From positions 93,073,548-93,137,547 of the forward strand of contig JACSVZ010000004.1 in NCBI GenBank assembly GCA_014706295.1: a stretch of 64,000 bases of DNA. Direction: 5' to 3'. A program made the position numbers and the translations under genes. Positions 1 to 10,559 of the stretch are shown here, piece after piece; position 1 is the stretch's first letter; the number at the start of each line of letters is the position of its first letter. Under the pieces are notes generated by a model. It was not told where the DNA came from, ran no database searches, and saw nothing but the letters and a program-made list of their open reading frames with translations. The DNA is from Lycocorax pyrrhopterus obiensis (lineage: Eukaryota > Chordata > Aves > Passeriformes > Paradisaeidae).

Positions 1-3000
1 CCAGATTCAGCTGTAGCAGTCATGATTGACTTCTCAGGTGAAGTCAGCAGCAGGGAGGCAAGCTTCCTCCTCACCATTAGGTAATACTGTAATCAATAGG
101 AATTGTTTGCCCTCATAAAAAAGGGAGGCTTTTCTAAGAAAAAAAATTAACCATCCACATAAAATTGCATAAGCTCCTTCCAGGTCAGTTAAGCACAGGG
201 GGTTCTTCACCTTGTACCGGAACATAAAGAATGTCCTCTCTGTCTAGCCTTGCTGTTCTGTAGATAGCCTTGATATTCTGTAGATAGCCTTGATATTCTG
301 TAGATTCATTTTGAGCTAATGCAGATTTATTTAATTTTTACTTTTAATACATTTCACTGAAACAGACTGCCAAAAGAAAGAGTGATAAGACAACTCTTAA
401 ATTCTAAATAAAAAAGAATTTTCAACTTGCTAATCAGGAAAAATAATCACCTGGGTTTAAGAGTGATAAATCCTGTAATATTGAAATCCTGTGTTTACTA
501 TAACACTTCATACTATAGAATATTCAGAACTCACATATTATTGATCCTGTTTTCGTGAACAGCACAGACTTCCATTAACAGCAGTGAACTTGCACTTCTG
601 TGCACTGTTACAATGAGTGAATTTGTACCAGAAGAAAATCAGGAAATTCACAATAAGGGCCAACACAATTAGTTACACAATGAGTGGTGTTAAAGATGCC
701 AGCCCATACATGTCTAAGTATGGACTTTGCAGAAGAAACAGGAGCCTTCCAACTTCAGTTAAACTATTCAGAGATGTCAAGATTCAGAGCATTGTATTAA
801 CTTGAATAAGAAGAGTAGGTTAAGACAAAGTGGAAATATCAGATTCAAAGAAAATATTTGAAAGAAACAGATTAGATGAGACAAACCAGAAAATCCTGTA
901 TTTTTCAGCTGTACTATATGTCATAGGAAAAATACATTACCAAAATACTGTGGAGAAAATAGCGATTTGGAGAATAATTCAGTGCATAAGGACTTCTGAA
1001 TTCTGTTTAACATTCTTCAAAAAAGTCTGTTCAGTTAGTCACCTAGGGTTTGATTCAGATAAAAGAAAACCCTTAGGGTTTTTTTTAACTTTTAAAGAAG
1101 TTTGGCCACTTGTCTAGTCTAAAGTAGATTCCTTCTTAGTAGACGCAAAGCAATGCTTCCAGAGAGAAGTACCTCCCTCTTCTTAAACTCCTTTTGTAGG
1201 CACCTCTAAAGAATTATTTGTCCCATCTTAGGTCTTTCCAAGGTCCACTGAGGAAATCTAGAAAATTAACTTAACCAAGTTACCTATCCTACTACTAAGG
1301 GACAGCTTTCTCTAAAAGTCTTTCTGTAGATCCAGCCTCATGAGGTTCCACATCTACAGCATGTAATTGTTTTCCAGGTGATTAATAAATATGCTAAACT
1401 TCTAAAGAAAAAAAGAAAAGTAAAAGAAAAGTTGGATTTCCATCAGTAACAGTCTTCAAATTTATGACTTGTGGCAGTGAAGTTTATTCATTGTGCTGGT
1501 ACAGCTTTGCAAGGGCAATGTGCAAACTAACAAGCATGCTCTAATAATCGAACATGAAGGAAATTATGAACCTAAATTAGTTCTACAGTACTACAGAGAA
1601 TTAAAGATATTAGAAAACAGGAAAATATAATCTCATTCAAGTGATGCCATGGTACTGATTCTTGTGATGGGGAGCCCCTCCTTGCTAAAGGACTTGCCAC
1701 ATCATGTGCACAGTAATATTTTTATTTGCTTTCAGAAACAACTGAAGAGACATAATAGTGTGATTTTGAGTTTCTCTGTATTAAAAGTCTGTAAAAATCT
1801 CTTCTTTGCTTGAAGTCTGTAAGAAACCACAAGCAACTCCATATGTGCCTTCCTTTTATGCTACATTTGTCCTTTCTATTTTGTAGTGTACAAAGTCACC
1901 ACTGGAACCCGGTGACAGAGCTTGATTAACTGTGCTTAATCTATTTCCACAGAAAAATGGACAGAAGAAAGTGTTCTAAAACAAGATAATAAAATGTAAT
2001 CATTCCTTCACTCTCATTTTATTAAATATGCTCATCTTATGTGCAAAGTAAGTCTATCCAGTTGGCATCTTTGTGATGAGACAGAATGCATAAGGAAAAA
2101 TTGGTTTTGAAACGTATGTTTACATATTCTATCTGCAATGGTAATCTTACTGACAGACATTTGTCACTGATCATTCTGTTGTGGTACAGTATAATTTGTA
2201 CTCCTTTTCTCTTTGTTACTGGAAGTTAAATGGGAAAATAGATCACTGTAGAAAAGCCTGTAACTTTTTTTTTACTACCATTCATCTCCAAGTCAGCTCC
2301 AAATGCAGGAATTCCTCCGAATATCCATGAAGCCCTTTGTGACTGTATTTTTTGTTTACTAGCACAAGAACAGAAACATTCAATGAATTCAAAAGGAGGC
2401 AAATTTCATACTGCTAAAACAAAACATTCACTCTGTAATAAGCCTTTAATTTTCATCAATGTCACAGAATGTTGTTGAAGGTTATAGTTGAGCAAGTTTT
2501 AGGTGGTAGTTACATGTTTATATGCCTAGCAGGAAAAGAAAAATCTAGTATCAGAATATTTACTAACAACAATAGAATTTTTGAAAGGGAGATCAAAATT
2601 CACATTTCAGGCCTTAAGCAAATCACAGATTAAAGGAATAGGGATGAGCCATTTAATGAAGCATTTTTCCCGTGGTTTGCATCACACATCTTCCTGTGGG
2701 AAGCTTGTTGCTAGCCCTCAGAATCTGAATGGTGGACCTAGACAACCTGTTTTAGCAAGAGGATTCCTGTGTTCTTATGTAAAACCCTGAGAAAGTGCCA
2801 ATAATGGTCTCTGCTCTTATCTACCCTTATGCACACTGTGTTTATCCCTAGGAAGATGATAGATGTGTTAGAGTAAGGAAAGAGCATTGAAAGCCTGGAG
2901 CTGAACTGGTCTTCTTTTATAACCAACAGAATGCAAAGGAGAAAAACAGTTCAAGGGATAACTTACCACAAACCCAGAAGTCACATCCTATTTTCACTCA

Positions 3001-3029
3001 CAATAGATAAGAAAACTCCTTGGTATCTC
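1..3029. other. Unique AT-rich non-coding stretch
   Basis: No gene, RNA or recognisable mobile element is visible. Open frames are short (95 codons or fewer) and show no family motif. The stretch holds a 20-bp tandem triplication near its start (listed separately) and a weak hairpin around 1042-1077, where a CCTAGGGTTT-type arm faces AAACCCTTAGG. Intron or intergenic DNA both fit. Confidence 0.6.
245..304. repeat. 20-bp tandem repeat, three copies
   Basis: Three head-to-tail copies of a 20-bp unit occupy 245-264, 265-284 and 285-304. Copies two and three are identical (TAGCCTTGATATTCTGTAGA) and copy one differs at two positions. The near-identity implies a recent local duplication, probably replication slippage. 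No function is suggested. Confidence 0.9.
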
Positions 3030-4076
3030 TGGTGGGTTGACCTTGTCTATCTCCTACAGGCCCACCAAGCCTCTCAACTGGACTGTGGACTGGGGAGAAG
3101 AAAATACAATAAAAGTCTTGTGGAGTGAGATAATGATAGGGAGATCACTGTAACAGGCAAAACAGACTTGACTTGGCGAAATTAATTTAGTTTATCAACA
3201 ATTAACAATGAAGTAGGATAATGAGGAATAAGACCAAATCTAAAAGCACCTTCCCCTTCCATCACTCTTCTTCCTGGGATCAATTTGACTCAGATTTCTC
3301 TACTTCTCCCAAGCAGTGCAGGGGAATGGGGAATGGGGGTTGTGGCCCAGTTCATTACATGTTGTCTATGCTGCTCCTTCCTCCTAGCACTCTCCCTCTA
3401 CTGCAGTGTGGGGTCCCTGCTACAGGAAACAGTCCTCCAAGGTAAGTCCTTCCCATGGGTTGTAGTTCTTCACAAACTGTTCCAGCATGTGTGCCTTCCA
3501 CAGGGTGCAGTACTTCAGGAACAAACTGCTCCAGCATAGGTCCCCCATGGGATCACAAATCCTGATGGCAAACCTGCTCCAGAGGGTCTGAAGCATGGGT
3601 CACAGGTCCTGCCAGAAGTCTGCTCCAGTCTGTGTTTCCCATGGGGTCACAGTTGTCTTTAAGGCATCCACCTGCTCCAGCATGGGGTCCTCCACAGACT
3701 GCAGGTAGATCTCTGCTCCACCATGGCCCTCCATGGGCTGCAGGGGGCACAGCTGCCCCACCATGGGCTGCACCATGGGCTACAGGGGAATCTCTGCACT
3801 GACCTTGGTGTCTGCAGGATTATTTCTCTTACATATTCTCACTCCTCTCTCTGGTTGCTGTTGTGCAGCAGTTTTTCCCCACTTCTTGTCTATGTTATCC
3901 CAGAGGTGCTGCCACTGCCACTGATGGGCTCAGCCTTGGCCAGTGTAGTGGGTCCGTCTTGGAGACAGCTGGCGTTGGCTCTTTGGACATGGGGAAGCTT
4001 CTGGCAGCTTCTCTCAGAAGCCACCCCTGTAGCCACCCTGCTGCCAAAACCTCGCCACATCAAGCCAGATACTCCA
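3030..4076 (-). mobile_element. Endogenous retrovirus LTR (~1.05 kb), minus strand
   Basis: On the minus strand the sequence ends in GGTCAACCCACCA and carries the U5-side signature of a large avian ERV LTR family that I recognise from bird genomes: a purine/AT stretch, then TCTGTTTTGCC, then TTATCTC...CCACAAGACTTTTATTG. The sense 5' part contains a block that I also recognise from that family (around 3880-4060, minus strand). The minus-strand 3' end at 3030 is well placed, because TG on the plus strand equals the terminal CA. The other end, near 4076, is approximate. No target duplication could be found. Several open frames inside it, including a 137-codon plus-strand frame at 3723-4136, are chance frames of GC-rich LTR sequence. 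The element looks like a solo LTR, since no retroviral internal region flanks it. Family name and class are not assigned. Confidence 0.8.
3477..3720. repeat. Degenerate ~47-bp tandem array inside the LTR
   Basis: The core CTGYTCCAG recurs at 3477, 3526, 3574, 3620, 3672 and (as CTGCTCCA) 3713, so six units are spaced 41-52 bp apart. Each unit also carries a CCATGG/CATGGG-type segment. The array lies within the 3030-4076 LTR. The units have diverged, so the array predates or accompanied the family's spread. Confidence 0.75.
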
Positions 4077-5453
4077 GGATCTTTTCATGTCCATAACCTT
4101 TTCTATTACAACCATGTTATCATACACCCTACATAACTGACACCACCTCAACTGCCACACCTCGCCTGTTGCACAAAGATCTCAAAGGCTGCATTTGATA
4201 CATTTTCATCCTGATATGCTGTAAAAAACTTTCCAACATGCTTTTTTTTTTACCTATATGGTATTAATTTAGAACTAACATAACTCCATGTATTTAAGAA
4301 TTTGTTATGTGATATATGTATATATTTGTTTGTGTATGACTTCATATATTATATGTTATTAACTTATATAATGCATGCATTAAATATAGAATGTTTACTA
4401 TATTTATTTTGTATTGTTCAATATGTTATATAGTCAGATTTTGGTGAGACAACTGGGAAGCTAATCTGTAGGCATAGATCTGGAATGCCATCTGAAGCAT
4501 TTGTGTAAGTATTCTCCAAATATTGAACCAATTTTACTTGTGTAAGCATGGAATTTCTTCAGGATGTAATCAAGAGGCAGTACATAGTTGATTAGAGCAT
4601 AAGAGCCTAGTGGCAGTAGGACAATCTATCTTTCTTCTTGAGCTGTACTCTTGACTTGAGCATTCTTCCAAGCTCTCTATTAATTTTTCTTTGATTTTTT
4701 GTAATACAATACAGATATTTTCCCTTTTCTCTCACCACATATTTTTCTTTTTAAAATTGTCTCTAATTCCTTTTATTCCCTTAATTTCTCTCTTTTAAAA
4801 TTAGTTGATTTTCTTTGGTATCAATGCAAATATGGTCTAAACTTGATCTTCAGTTTCTTCAGTTGCGTGTTTCATCACTGGCCTTCCTTGCTTTTCCTTT
4901 ATTAATTTCATCCAAAATGCTGGTCTAGTAATCATCTACATTATGGACAACCTCTATTATGATCTATTCATTAACCTCTCATTATCATCATTCCTGACTT
5001 CCAAACTCTGCATAAGTCCACTCTCGTTATTGGCAATTTTCTCTGCAGTTTCTTAACTTTGTCCTTGCATCCTCTAAGTCATGTGCCCTTCATTTTGTTC
5101 TTTCATTCCTGTCTTTAGGCCTCAAATTTTGGAGAGTCTTTGAATGTCTGAGTCAAGGGTGAACATGTAAGCCAAAAAAGTGCTTGCAATCAAAGGAACT
5201 CTCTATGAGGAGCAGTCATGGAAATCATTAAAAATCTTAGAGTGAATTTTCAAAGATTGTGTTCACACTGCCTTTTATCTTTTCTGCCCTGTTAAAATAG
5301 TTTGCATTTTTGGTCTCTATAGTTCTCAAGGTGTTATAAAAAGTGAGTAGGCCTTTTTAGCCTATTTACAGTGCTAAGGTAGGGTAAACGTATGTTAATA
5401 GGTGAGCAAGGCCAATACCTGGCTAAAGGCCAAATGGCAAAGTAACATCAGAA

Positions 5454-5477
5454 ATTAGATTAGATTAGATTAGATTA
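5454..5477. repeat. (ATTAG)n microsatellite
   Basis: About 4.8 uninterrupted copies of the pentamer ATTAG. It sits about 20 bp from the perfect inverted repeat at 5499-5521. Confidence 0.9.
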
Positions 5478-5498
5478 CAGAGTCATATTGTAAACCCA

Positions 5499-5521
5499 GA
5501 TTATCTACCTGGTAGATAATC
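5499..5521. repeat. Perfect 11-bp inverted repeat, 1-nt loop
   Basis: GATTATCTACC (5499-5509) is followed by a single T and then its exact reverse complement GGTAGATAATC (5511-5521). The loop is shorter than a stable hairpin allows, so in practice the innermost pairs would open. A template-switch mutation or a dimeric protein-binding site are both possible. Confidence 0.85.
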
Positions 5522-6467
5522 ACGGATTAACATTTTCTATCAGATGTTCATGTCAAATTAAATTCATCCTTTTCTACTCTAAGGTAGCAAGTTATAAAAG
5601 CATTGTTTATCCTCCATTGAGTTACAGTGGTATTATACTCAGAGAAGCAGGGAGTATTCTTGTGTTCAAGGCTAAAAATATTTTCCTTTCAAGAGGCTGC
5701 CATGGAACACAATCAGGATCAAAACTCACTGTTGAGATCAGTAATAGAAAAGAGAGTACTTTCTTACAGTCAGAAGGACTTTTTTCCTTCACTGCAATTG
5801 CAGCTGAGATAGGTGAACCAATACTGGCCTTCAGATATATTAAATTATGTTTCATTGATGGTGAAATCCAGTTTCCAGCTAATACTCCATTTAGTAGATG
5901 GCTTAAAGTGCACCTTAATCTGCATCATGCCCCAAGTTTGACATTATTTGTGTAGGGCATCACAGGTTGATAGTATTTTTTTTTCTGCTGACAGGCACAG
6001 TTCTCTTCTCCATTAAAGTTTATGGATATTTATAACTCAAAGTGTTCTTGTAGTGGCTGGTAATATAGAACACTTCTCTGCAGTCTACTATTTGACAGTT
6101 TCTGCTTACTGAGATCAAACCGATGAGAACATCCATAGCTCTTTTGGTTACTAGATAGTTGTGCCAAGGTGATCCTGATCCCTGAACCGAAGGAAGCAAA
6201 GACACAAAAAGCTAGTTTCTTACCCAAATTCATTTCAGAGTCTTTCTAGCAGTAATACACACCACCTTACTGAGATAAATAGCAAATCAGCTCTAACTTC
6301 TTCATCACTTTTTCCCGTTTCTTCAAAATAAATGTAGACCTCTGACATCCCAGACTACAACACTGCCTGCAGATGTATCAAAGTACATTTTCTTCATGCT
6401 TAAGAACATGGAAACAGTATAAAACTCCAGTGCATTAGGAAGCAGGAAATTAGAATCAAAACAAGGG

Positions 6468-6632
6468 AATCATTGGAAGGATCTTTAGATTATTTTGTCC
6501 AACTGCCTACTAAAAGCAGGAGTATCATATCCTAAAAACCATCATGAGAATCCACAACTCCTCTGTGTAATCTTAGTGCTGTGCTGAACTACCCTTTCCC
6601 AGCATTCCAGTGCTGAAAAATGTGTTATAATG
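6468..6632 (-). mobile_element. Old, diverged CR1 fragment
   Basis: The plus strand reads like the reverse complement of an older CR1 3' region: AATCATTGGAAGGATCTTTAGAT, then TTGTCCAACTGCC, then TTAGTGCTGTG and CCAGCATTCCAGTGCT. Only these anchors can be aligned by eye and divergence is high. It lies directly beside a second CR1 that begins at 6705. Confidence 0.5.
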
Positions 6633-6704
6633 CCCTGCTTGATGTATTATGTATTATAATGCCCAAGCTGTAGTTTGTAGTTCTTACCTGTCAGCAAGTT
6701 CAGG

Positions 6705-7900
6705 CATAGAATGAATCATAGAATGGTTTGGGTTGCAAAGGACCTTAAAGATAATCTAGTTCCAACCACCCTGCTGTGGTCAGGGATGCCATCCTCTAGA
6801 CCGGGTTGCTCAGGGCCCCATCTGACCTGGCCTCAAGCACTGCCAAGAATGGGACATCCACAAGTTCTCCGGACAACCTTTTCCAATGCCTCACCACCCT
6901 CTGAGTAAAGAATTTCTTCCTAACATCTAATTTAAACCTGGCCTCTTTCAGTTTAAGGCCATTCTCCCTTATCTCGTCACTATTTGCCTGTATAAAAAGT
7001 GTCCCCTCTCCCTCCATTCTTATAAGCCCTCTTAAGGTACTGGAAGGCCACAATGAGATCTCCCTGAAGGTCTCCTCTTCTCCACATTGAAGAGCAAGCC
7101 CAGCTCTCTCAGCTGGTCTTCATAGAAGACGTCCTTTCTGACAGAACCTTTCCAGTTCCTCTACATCAGCCTTGAATGGGGCACCAAAAGCAGGATACAA
7201 TAGTTGAGATATGACAGCATGCAGTAGAAGTGTATAATAAGTTCCTTTGATCTAGTAGCAAAAATTCTCCTAACTTAACCCAGTATGTTGTTTGCCTCCT
7301 ATGTGATGAGAACACACTGGGGCCTTAGATTCAGCCAGGGATTTACTGCACCTCCATGGCGACTTGGTTGTCTCACAGCTGTACTAAATTGTTCCACTCT
7401 GGAGACAACTTTGAACTTCTCATATGTGAGCTGCATGGGCGTCCTTTTGGCCGAGTCCTCCAGCATTTTAAGATCAATTGAAGCTTTGATATTTATTGCA
7501 TGAATCAAATTTAATATCTGCTATAGATTTACTGAGAATTCTTGTCTCATCATTGAGGTTGTTGACAAAGATACCAAACAGTTGTGGAGCCATTGTCACC
7601 CCACTAGGTCTTGTGCACATTACCAGGTTCACTGGACATCACATGCCTGATTCCTACCCTCTGAGCACAGAGGTCCAGCCAATATTAAGCCTACCTAGAA
7701 GTGCATTCATACAACCCATTCTTCTTTAACTTTCAGGTTAGAGTGCTCTGAGACATTTCCAAGCCTCAGCAAAGCTAAGGTGTGTTACATCCACTATTAT
7801 CCCTTCATTCACATTCGCTAGTCATTTTATCATTGATGACAATTGAGATAATATGCATGATCAGTCCTTAGTAAACCTTTGTTACTTACGTGCCCTTCAA
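6705..7900 (-). mobile_element. CR1 LINE, 3' part, minus strand
   Basis: The left edge shows the CR1 3' terminal octamers in reverse complement (CATAGAATGAATCATAGAATGG). The 3' UTR and the C-terminal coding part of ORF2 follow, running rightwards. Around 7550-7650 the reverse complement of the reverse-transcriptase region is still recognisable (GTTGACAAAGATACCAAACAG...). The element is interrupted at 7901 by an LTR and resumes at 8493. Together the two parts give about 1.85 kb of CR1, much longer than the usual short 5'-truncated copy. Frameshifts and stops are frequent, so it is dead. Confidence 0.88.
6796..7053 (-). pseudogene. CR1 ORF2 C-terminal fragment
   Basis: This minus-strand frame of 85 codons carries the conserved end of CR1 ORF2: LKLKEARFKLDVRKKFFTQR, then VVRHWKRLSGELVDVP, ending in a GALSN-type tail. 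It encodes the extreme C-terminus only, beyond the catalytic domains. It has no start of its own and is part of the decayed element at 6705-7900. Confidence 0.85.
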
Positions 7901-8492
7901 TGTTTAACTTCAGCCAGCAACCGAGCGCCATGCAGTCGTTCACTCACTCTGCCCACTGCAGGATGGGGAAGAGAATAAGAAGAGTAAAAATGAGAAAACA
8001 TGCGGATTGAGATGAAGACAGTTTAATAACAATAAAAACAACAACAATAATAGTAAGGAAAAGGAAAAAAATAACAAAGAGAGAAAATAAAACCCAAGAA
8101 AGACAAGTCATGCAAGTGAAAACAGTTGCTCACCACCAGCTGACCAATGCCCAGTCAGTCCCTGAGCAGGGGCCCCCTCACCAACCTCTCCCCCATCTTT
8201 CCATTTATATATGCTGAACATGACACCATATGGTGTGGGATGTCTATTTGGTCAATTTGAATTAGCTGTCCTGGCTGTGTGCCCTCTCAACTTCTTGTGT
8301 ACCCCCAGCCTCCTCACTGGTGGGGTGGGGAGAGTCACAGAAAATACCTTGATGCTGTGGAAGCACTGCTCAGCATCAGTAACAAAAACATCCCTGTATT
8401 ATCAACAGTGTTTTGGTCACAAATCCAAATCACAGCCCCATACCAGCTACTCTGAAAAAAACCCTAACTCTATCCAAGCCACACCCAGCACA
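7901..8492 (-). mobile_element. ERV LTR (592 bp) inserted in CR1, minus strand
   Basis: On the minus strand it starts TGTGCTGGGTGTGGCTTGGA and ends in a CTGGCTGAAGTTAAACA-type terminus. These are the ends of a widespread avian ERV LTR family that I recognise. A TATATAAA box lies at 8204-8211 (minus strand), and an ATTAAA-type polyadenylation context followed by TCATCTCAATCCGCATG lies near 7998-8027. Both flanks are CR1 on the minus strand, so the LTR landed inside the LINE. About 70 bp of CR1 seem to be missing at the junction and no clean target duplication remains. No internal retroviral region is present, so this is a solo LTR. It belongs to the same family as the plus-strand copy at 34925-35357. 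Confidence 0.85.
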
Positions 8493-9150
8493 ACTGTTTA
8501 GAAAAACCCTCTAAGAATCTGTTTCCTGGGGCTGAGATGAATCTGACTAGCCTGTAACTCCCAGATGGTTCCTCCTACCATTTGCAAAGCTTGACATAAT
8601 ATTTTTATTTTTTTCATTTGTAAGGGACTTTTCCAGATTGCCTCAATTTTTTTTGGCCACAGGTAAGTAGCAGCTTTACAATCACCTCAGCTGTGTGCTT
8701 CAGCAGTTTCAGATTAATCTTATCCAGGTCCAGGGCTTTTAGTACATCAGGATCCTTCAAGTAGCTGCTAGCCTGCAACAATTCCACTCTTGACTGCTCT
8801 TCTCCTTCCCAAGCTTGACTGGCTTGATGCAGCGATCTGGTCTCAGGCTTTTCCTATAGGGACTGAAGAAGGGAGGTGAGGAAGGCCTCAAGTACTTCAG
8901 CTTTGTCTGTGTCATCCATCACTGGGCTGTCTCCTTCCTTTTGTCAGCAGTGCCACATTTCCGCTGAACTTTTTGCTCTGAACCTTTTTCTGTGAGCAAA
9001 CTGACAGAATTTTTTCTTGTTACTCCTCTTGTCACTAGGCATTTTTAACTTCAGCTGGGCTTTGGCCTTCTATTTTTCCTGTTAAGTGAGTAATGTTTGT
9101 GTCTCATGTCTATCCTTGTTTGCAATTTCTTGTATGCTCTCTAGGTTAGC
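8493..9150 (-). mobile_element. CR1 LINE, continuation after the LTR
   Basis: After the LTR the reverse complement of CR1 ORF2 continues, with recognisable anchors at 8521-8560 (GGGGCTGAG...CTGACTAGCCTGTAACTCCC), 8720-8745 (CTTATCCAGGTCCAGGGC) and 9045-9075 (CTTCAGCTGGGCTTTGGCCTTCT). This is upstream coding sequence of the same LINE copy as 6705-7900. The right-hand edge fades out between about 9085 and 9160, so 9150 is approximate. Confidence 0.78.
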
Positions 9151-9288
9151 CAGCATCAATTTGATAATTATTAAAAATCAATGGTTTCACATGTTATTGT
9201 GTTGCTGTTTGCATTGCATTAGTTTTGTGCAGCCAGTGTTTGGTCAGTTTGTGTTCTCACGGCATGTTTAATAAAGTAATAGTGGATT

Positions 9289-9291
<3 letters not shown>

Positions 9292-9327
<36 letters not shown>
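9292..9327. repeat. (AT)18 microsatellite
   Basis: An uninterrupted 36-bp alternating AT tract, likely length-polymorphic between individuals. It lies about 140 bp beyond the right end of the long CR1. Confidence 0.95.
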
Positions 9328-9331
<4 letters not shown>

Positions 9332-10160
9332 AAAGACAGACAGGTGAAAACTCACTTGGTAAAGCTGGCCAAGGGCCTATACCAAACCTGTGGGTCACCA
9401 GCAAGTCAAACTTCTACAGGCAGTCAAAATGCATATCCTTCTCAACAGCAAGAAACTTATTTGTAATATTTCAGGTAGTTACTTTCAAATCAAAACATAT
9501 TTATTGTGTCCTAGTGCTGTGAGGCCCCTACAACCTCTGTCTGTAGGAGCCCACTGTTCAAAGTTGCATGGTCATCCAGCTGCCATCCTTTGTTTTTCAC
9601 ATGCACCTTACAGATCGATGAACCATTATTCTAGGTATTTTCTCTTGATCCTGGTTCCTTCCTATCTCTCTCCATCTGAGCAACTTGTTTAGAGTCTTTC
9701 AAGTTTTTCTTGATCCCTTACTTAAAATATAGCCTCCAAAGGAGACACTTCACCTAAAGATCCTTGAAGCCTGTAAATGTAAAACTACAGTTTCACTCTA
9801 TCTGCAACGTTATTTTTAGATTTTCTTACTATATCAGATAAGCTGGATTTTTTGGGGGGTGAACATTTGTTTAAATATTTCATTTTCTTACACTTTAGAA
9901 AAATGCATTTTTATTTTAAAGTGACATATCATGTCTAGAAGTTAATCTATCACTATTTTAGAGTCTAAAGTTTGAAGATTGAAATGGAAAGAAAATGCTT
10001 CAGTTACCCTGAGCTTTTTGTTCATTTATTTGGCTCTTAGATATAATATCTGTGACAACTAGATACACTTTTTTTGTCTCTTCCCTTCAGTTAAGGAACA
10101 AACTTAGGGAAGAATGAGAAAGTATTTTTCACTCACAACTTAAAGTAGCTTTGCCACCTA

Positions 10161-10214
10161 AAATCATAGACTCGTTAAGGTTCGAAAAGATCTCTAAGAT
10201 CATTGAGCCGAGTT
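10161..10214 (-). mobile_element. CR1 3'-end scrap
   Basis: About 54 bp resemble the reverse complement of a CR1 3' end: AATCATAGACTCGTTAAGG followed by AAAAGATCTCTAAGATCATTGAG. Only the last part of the 3' UTR is present, as in a severely 5'-truncated insertion. Confidence 0.75.
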
Positions 10215-10531
10215 AAAATTCATATATTTACAATGTTTGCATTTAATTTGTCAATAATTAACACATGAATAGGAAAAAAATTAAATACATAGGGAAAATA
10301 AAACCTAGGAAGAAGTATTTTCTCTCTTCAGTTTATATCTGTGTCCATCAGACATTGGGCATTTTAGCAAATTAACCCATAGCTTCTTTCCACTTCCCCA
10401 GGGAAGGTGGAAGACAGCACTTATGAAGTCTCTGATGGCATCTGGAGGAATAAAATTCTTGGAAAGTTACAAGAAGGTCAGGCTGAAATGCCAGAGGGCC
10501 AGTAACTGAAAGATGGCAAGTATAATGCTAA

Positions 10532-10559
10532 AACATGCAAGAACTCATTCTTGCATGTT
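10532..10559. repeat. Perfect 12-bp inverted repeat, 4-nt loop
   Basis: AACATGCAAGAA (10532-10543) and TTCTTGCATGTT (10548-10559) are exact reverse complements around the loop CTCA. This would form a stable short hairpin in RNA from either strand. It is not part of a repeat family that I recognise. Confidence 0.85.

Larger units (their letters stand above)
4077..6467. other. Unique non-coding stretch with AT-rich block
   Basis: 4230-4440 is very AT-rich (runs such as TATATGTATATA). 4620-5120 is pyrimidine-rich on the plus strand. A short ATTAG microsatellite and a perfect hairpin sit at 5454-5521. A 112-codon open frame at 5617-5955 (+) has no recognisable motif and I do not call it a gene. 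Confidence 0.6.

Noticed and set aside
3723..4136. 137-codon plus-strand open frame
   Set aside because: It lies almost entirely in the minus-strand LTR at 3030-4076 and is antisense to it. The composition explains the open frame.
8211..8501. 96-codon plus-strand frame
   Set aside because: Antisense to the LTR at 7901-8492.
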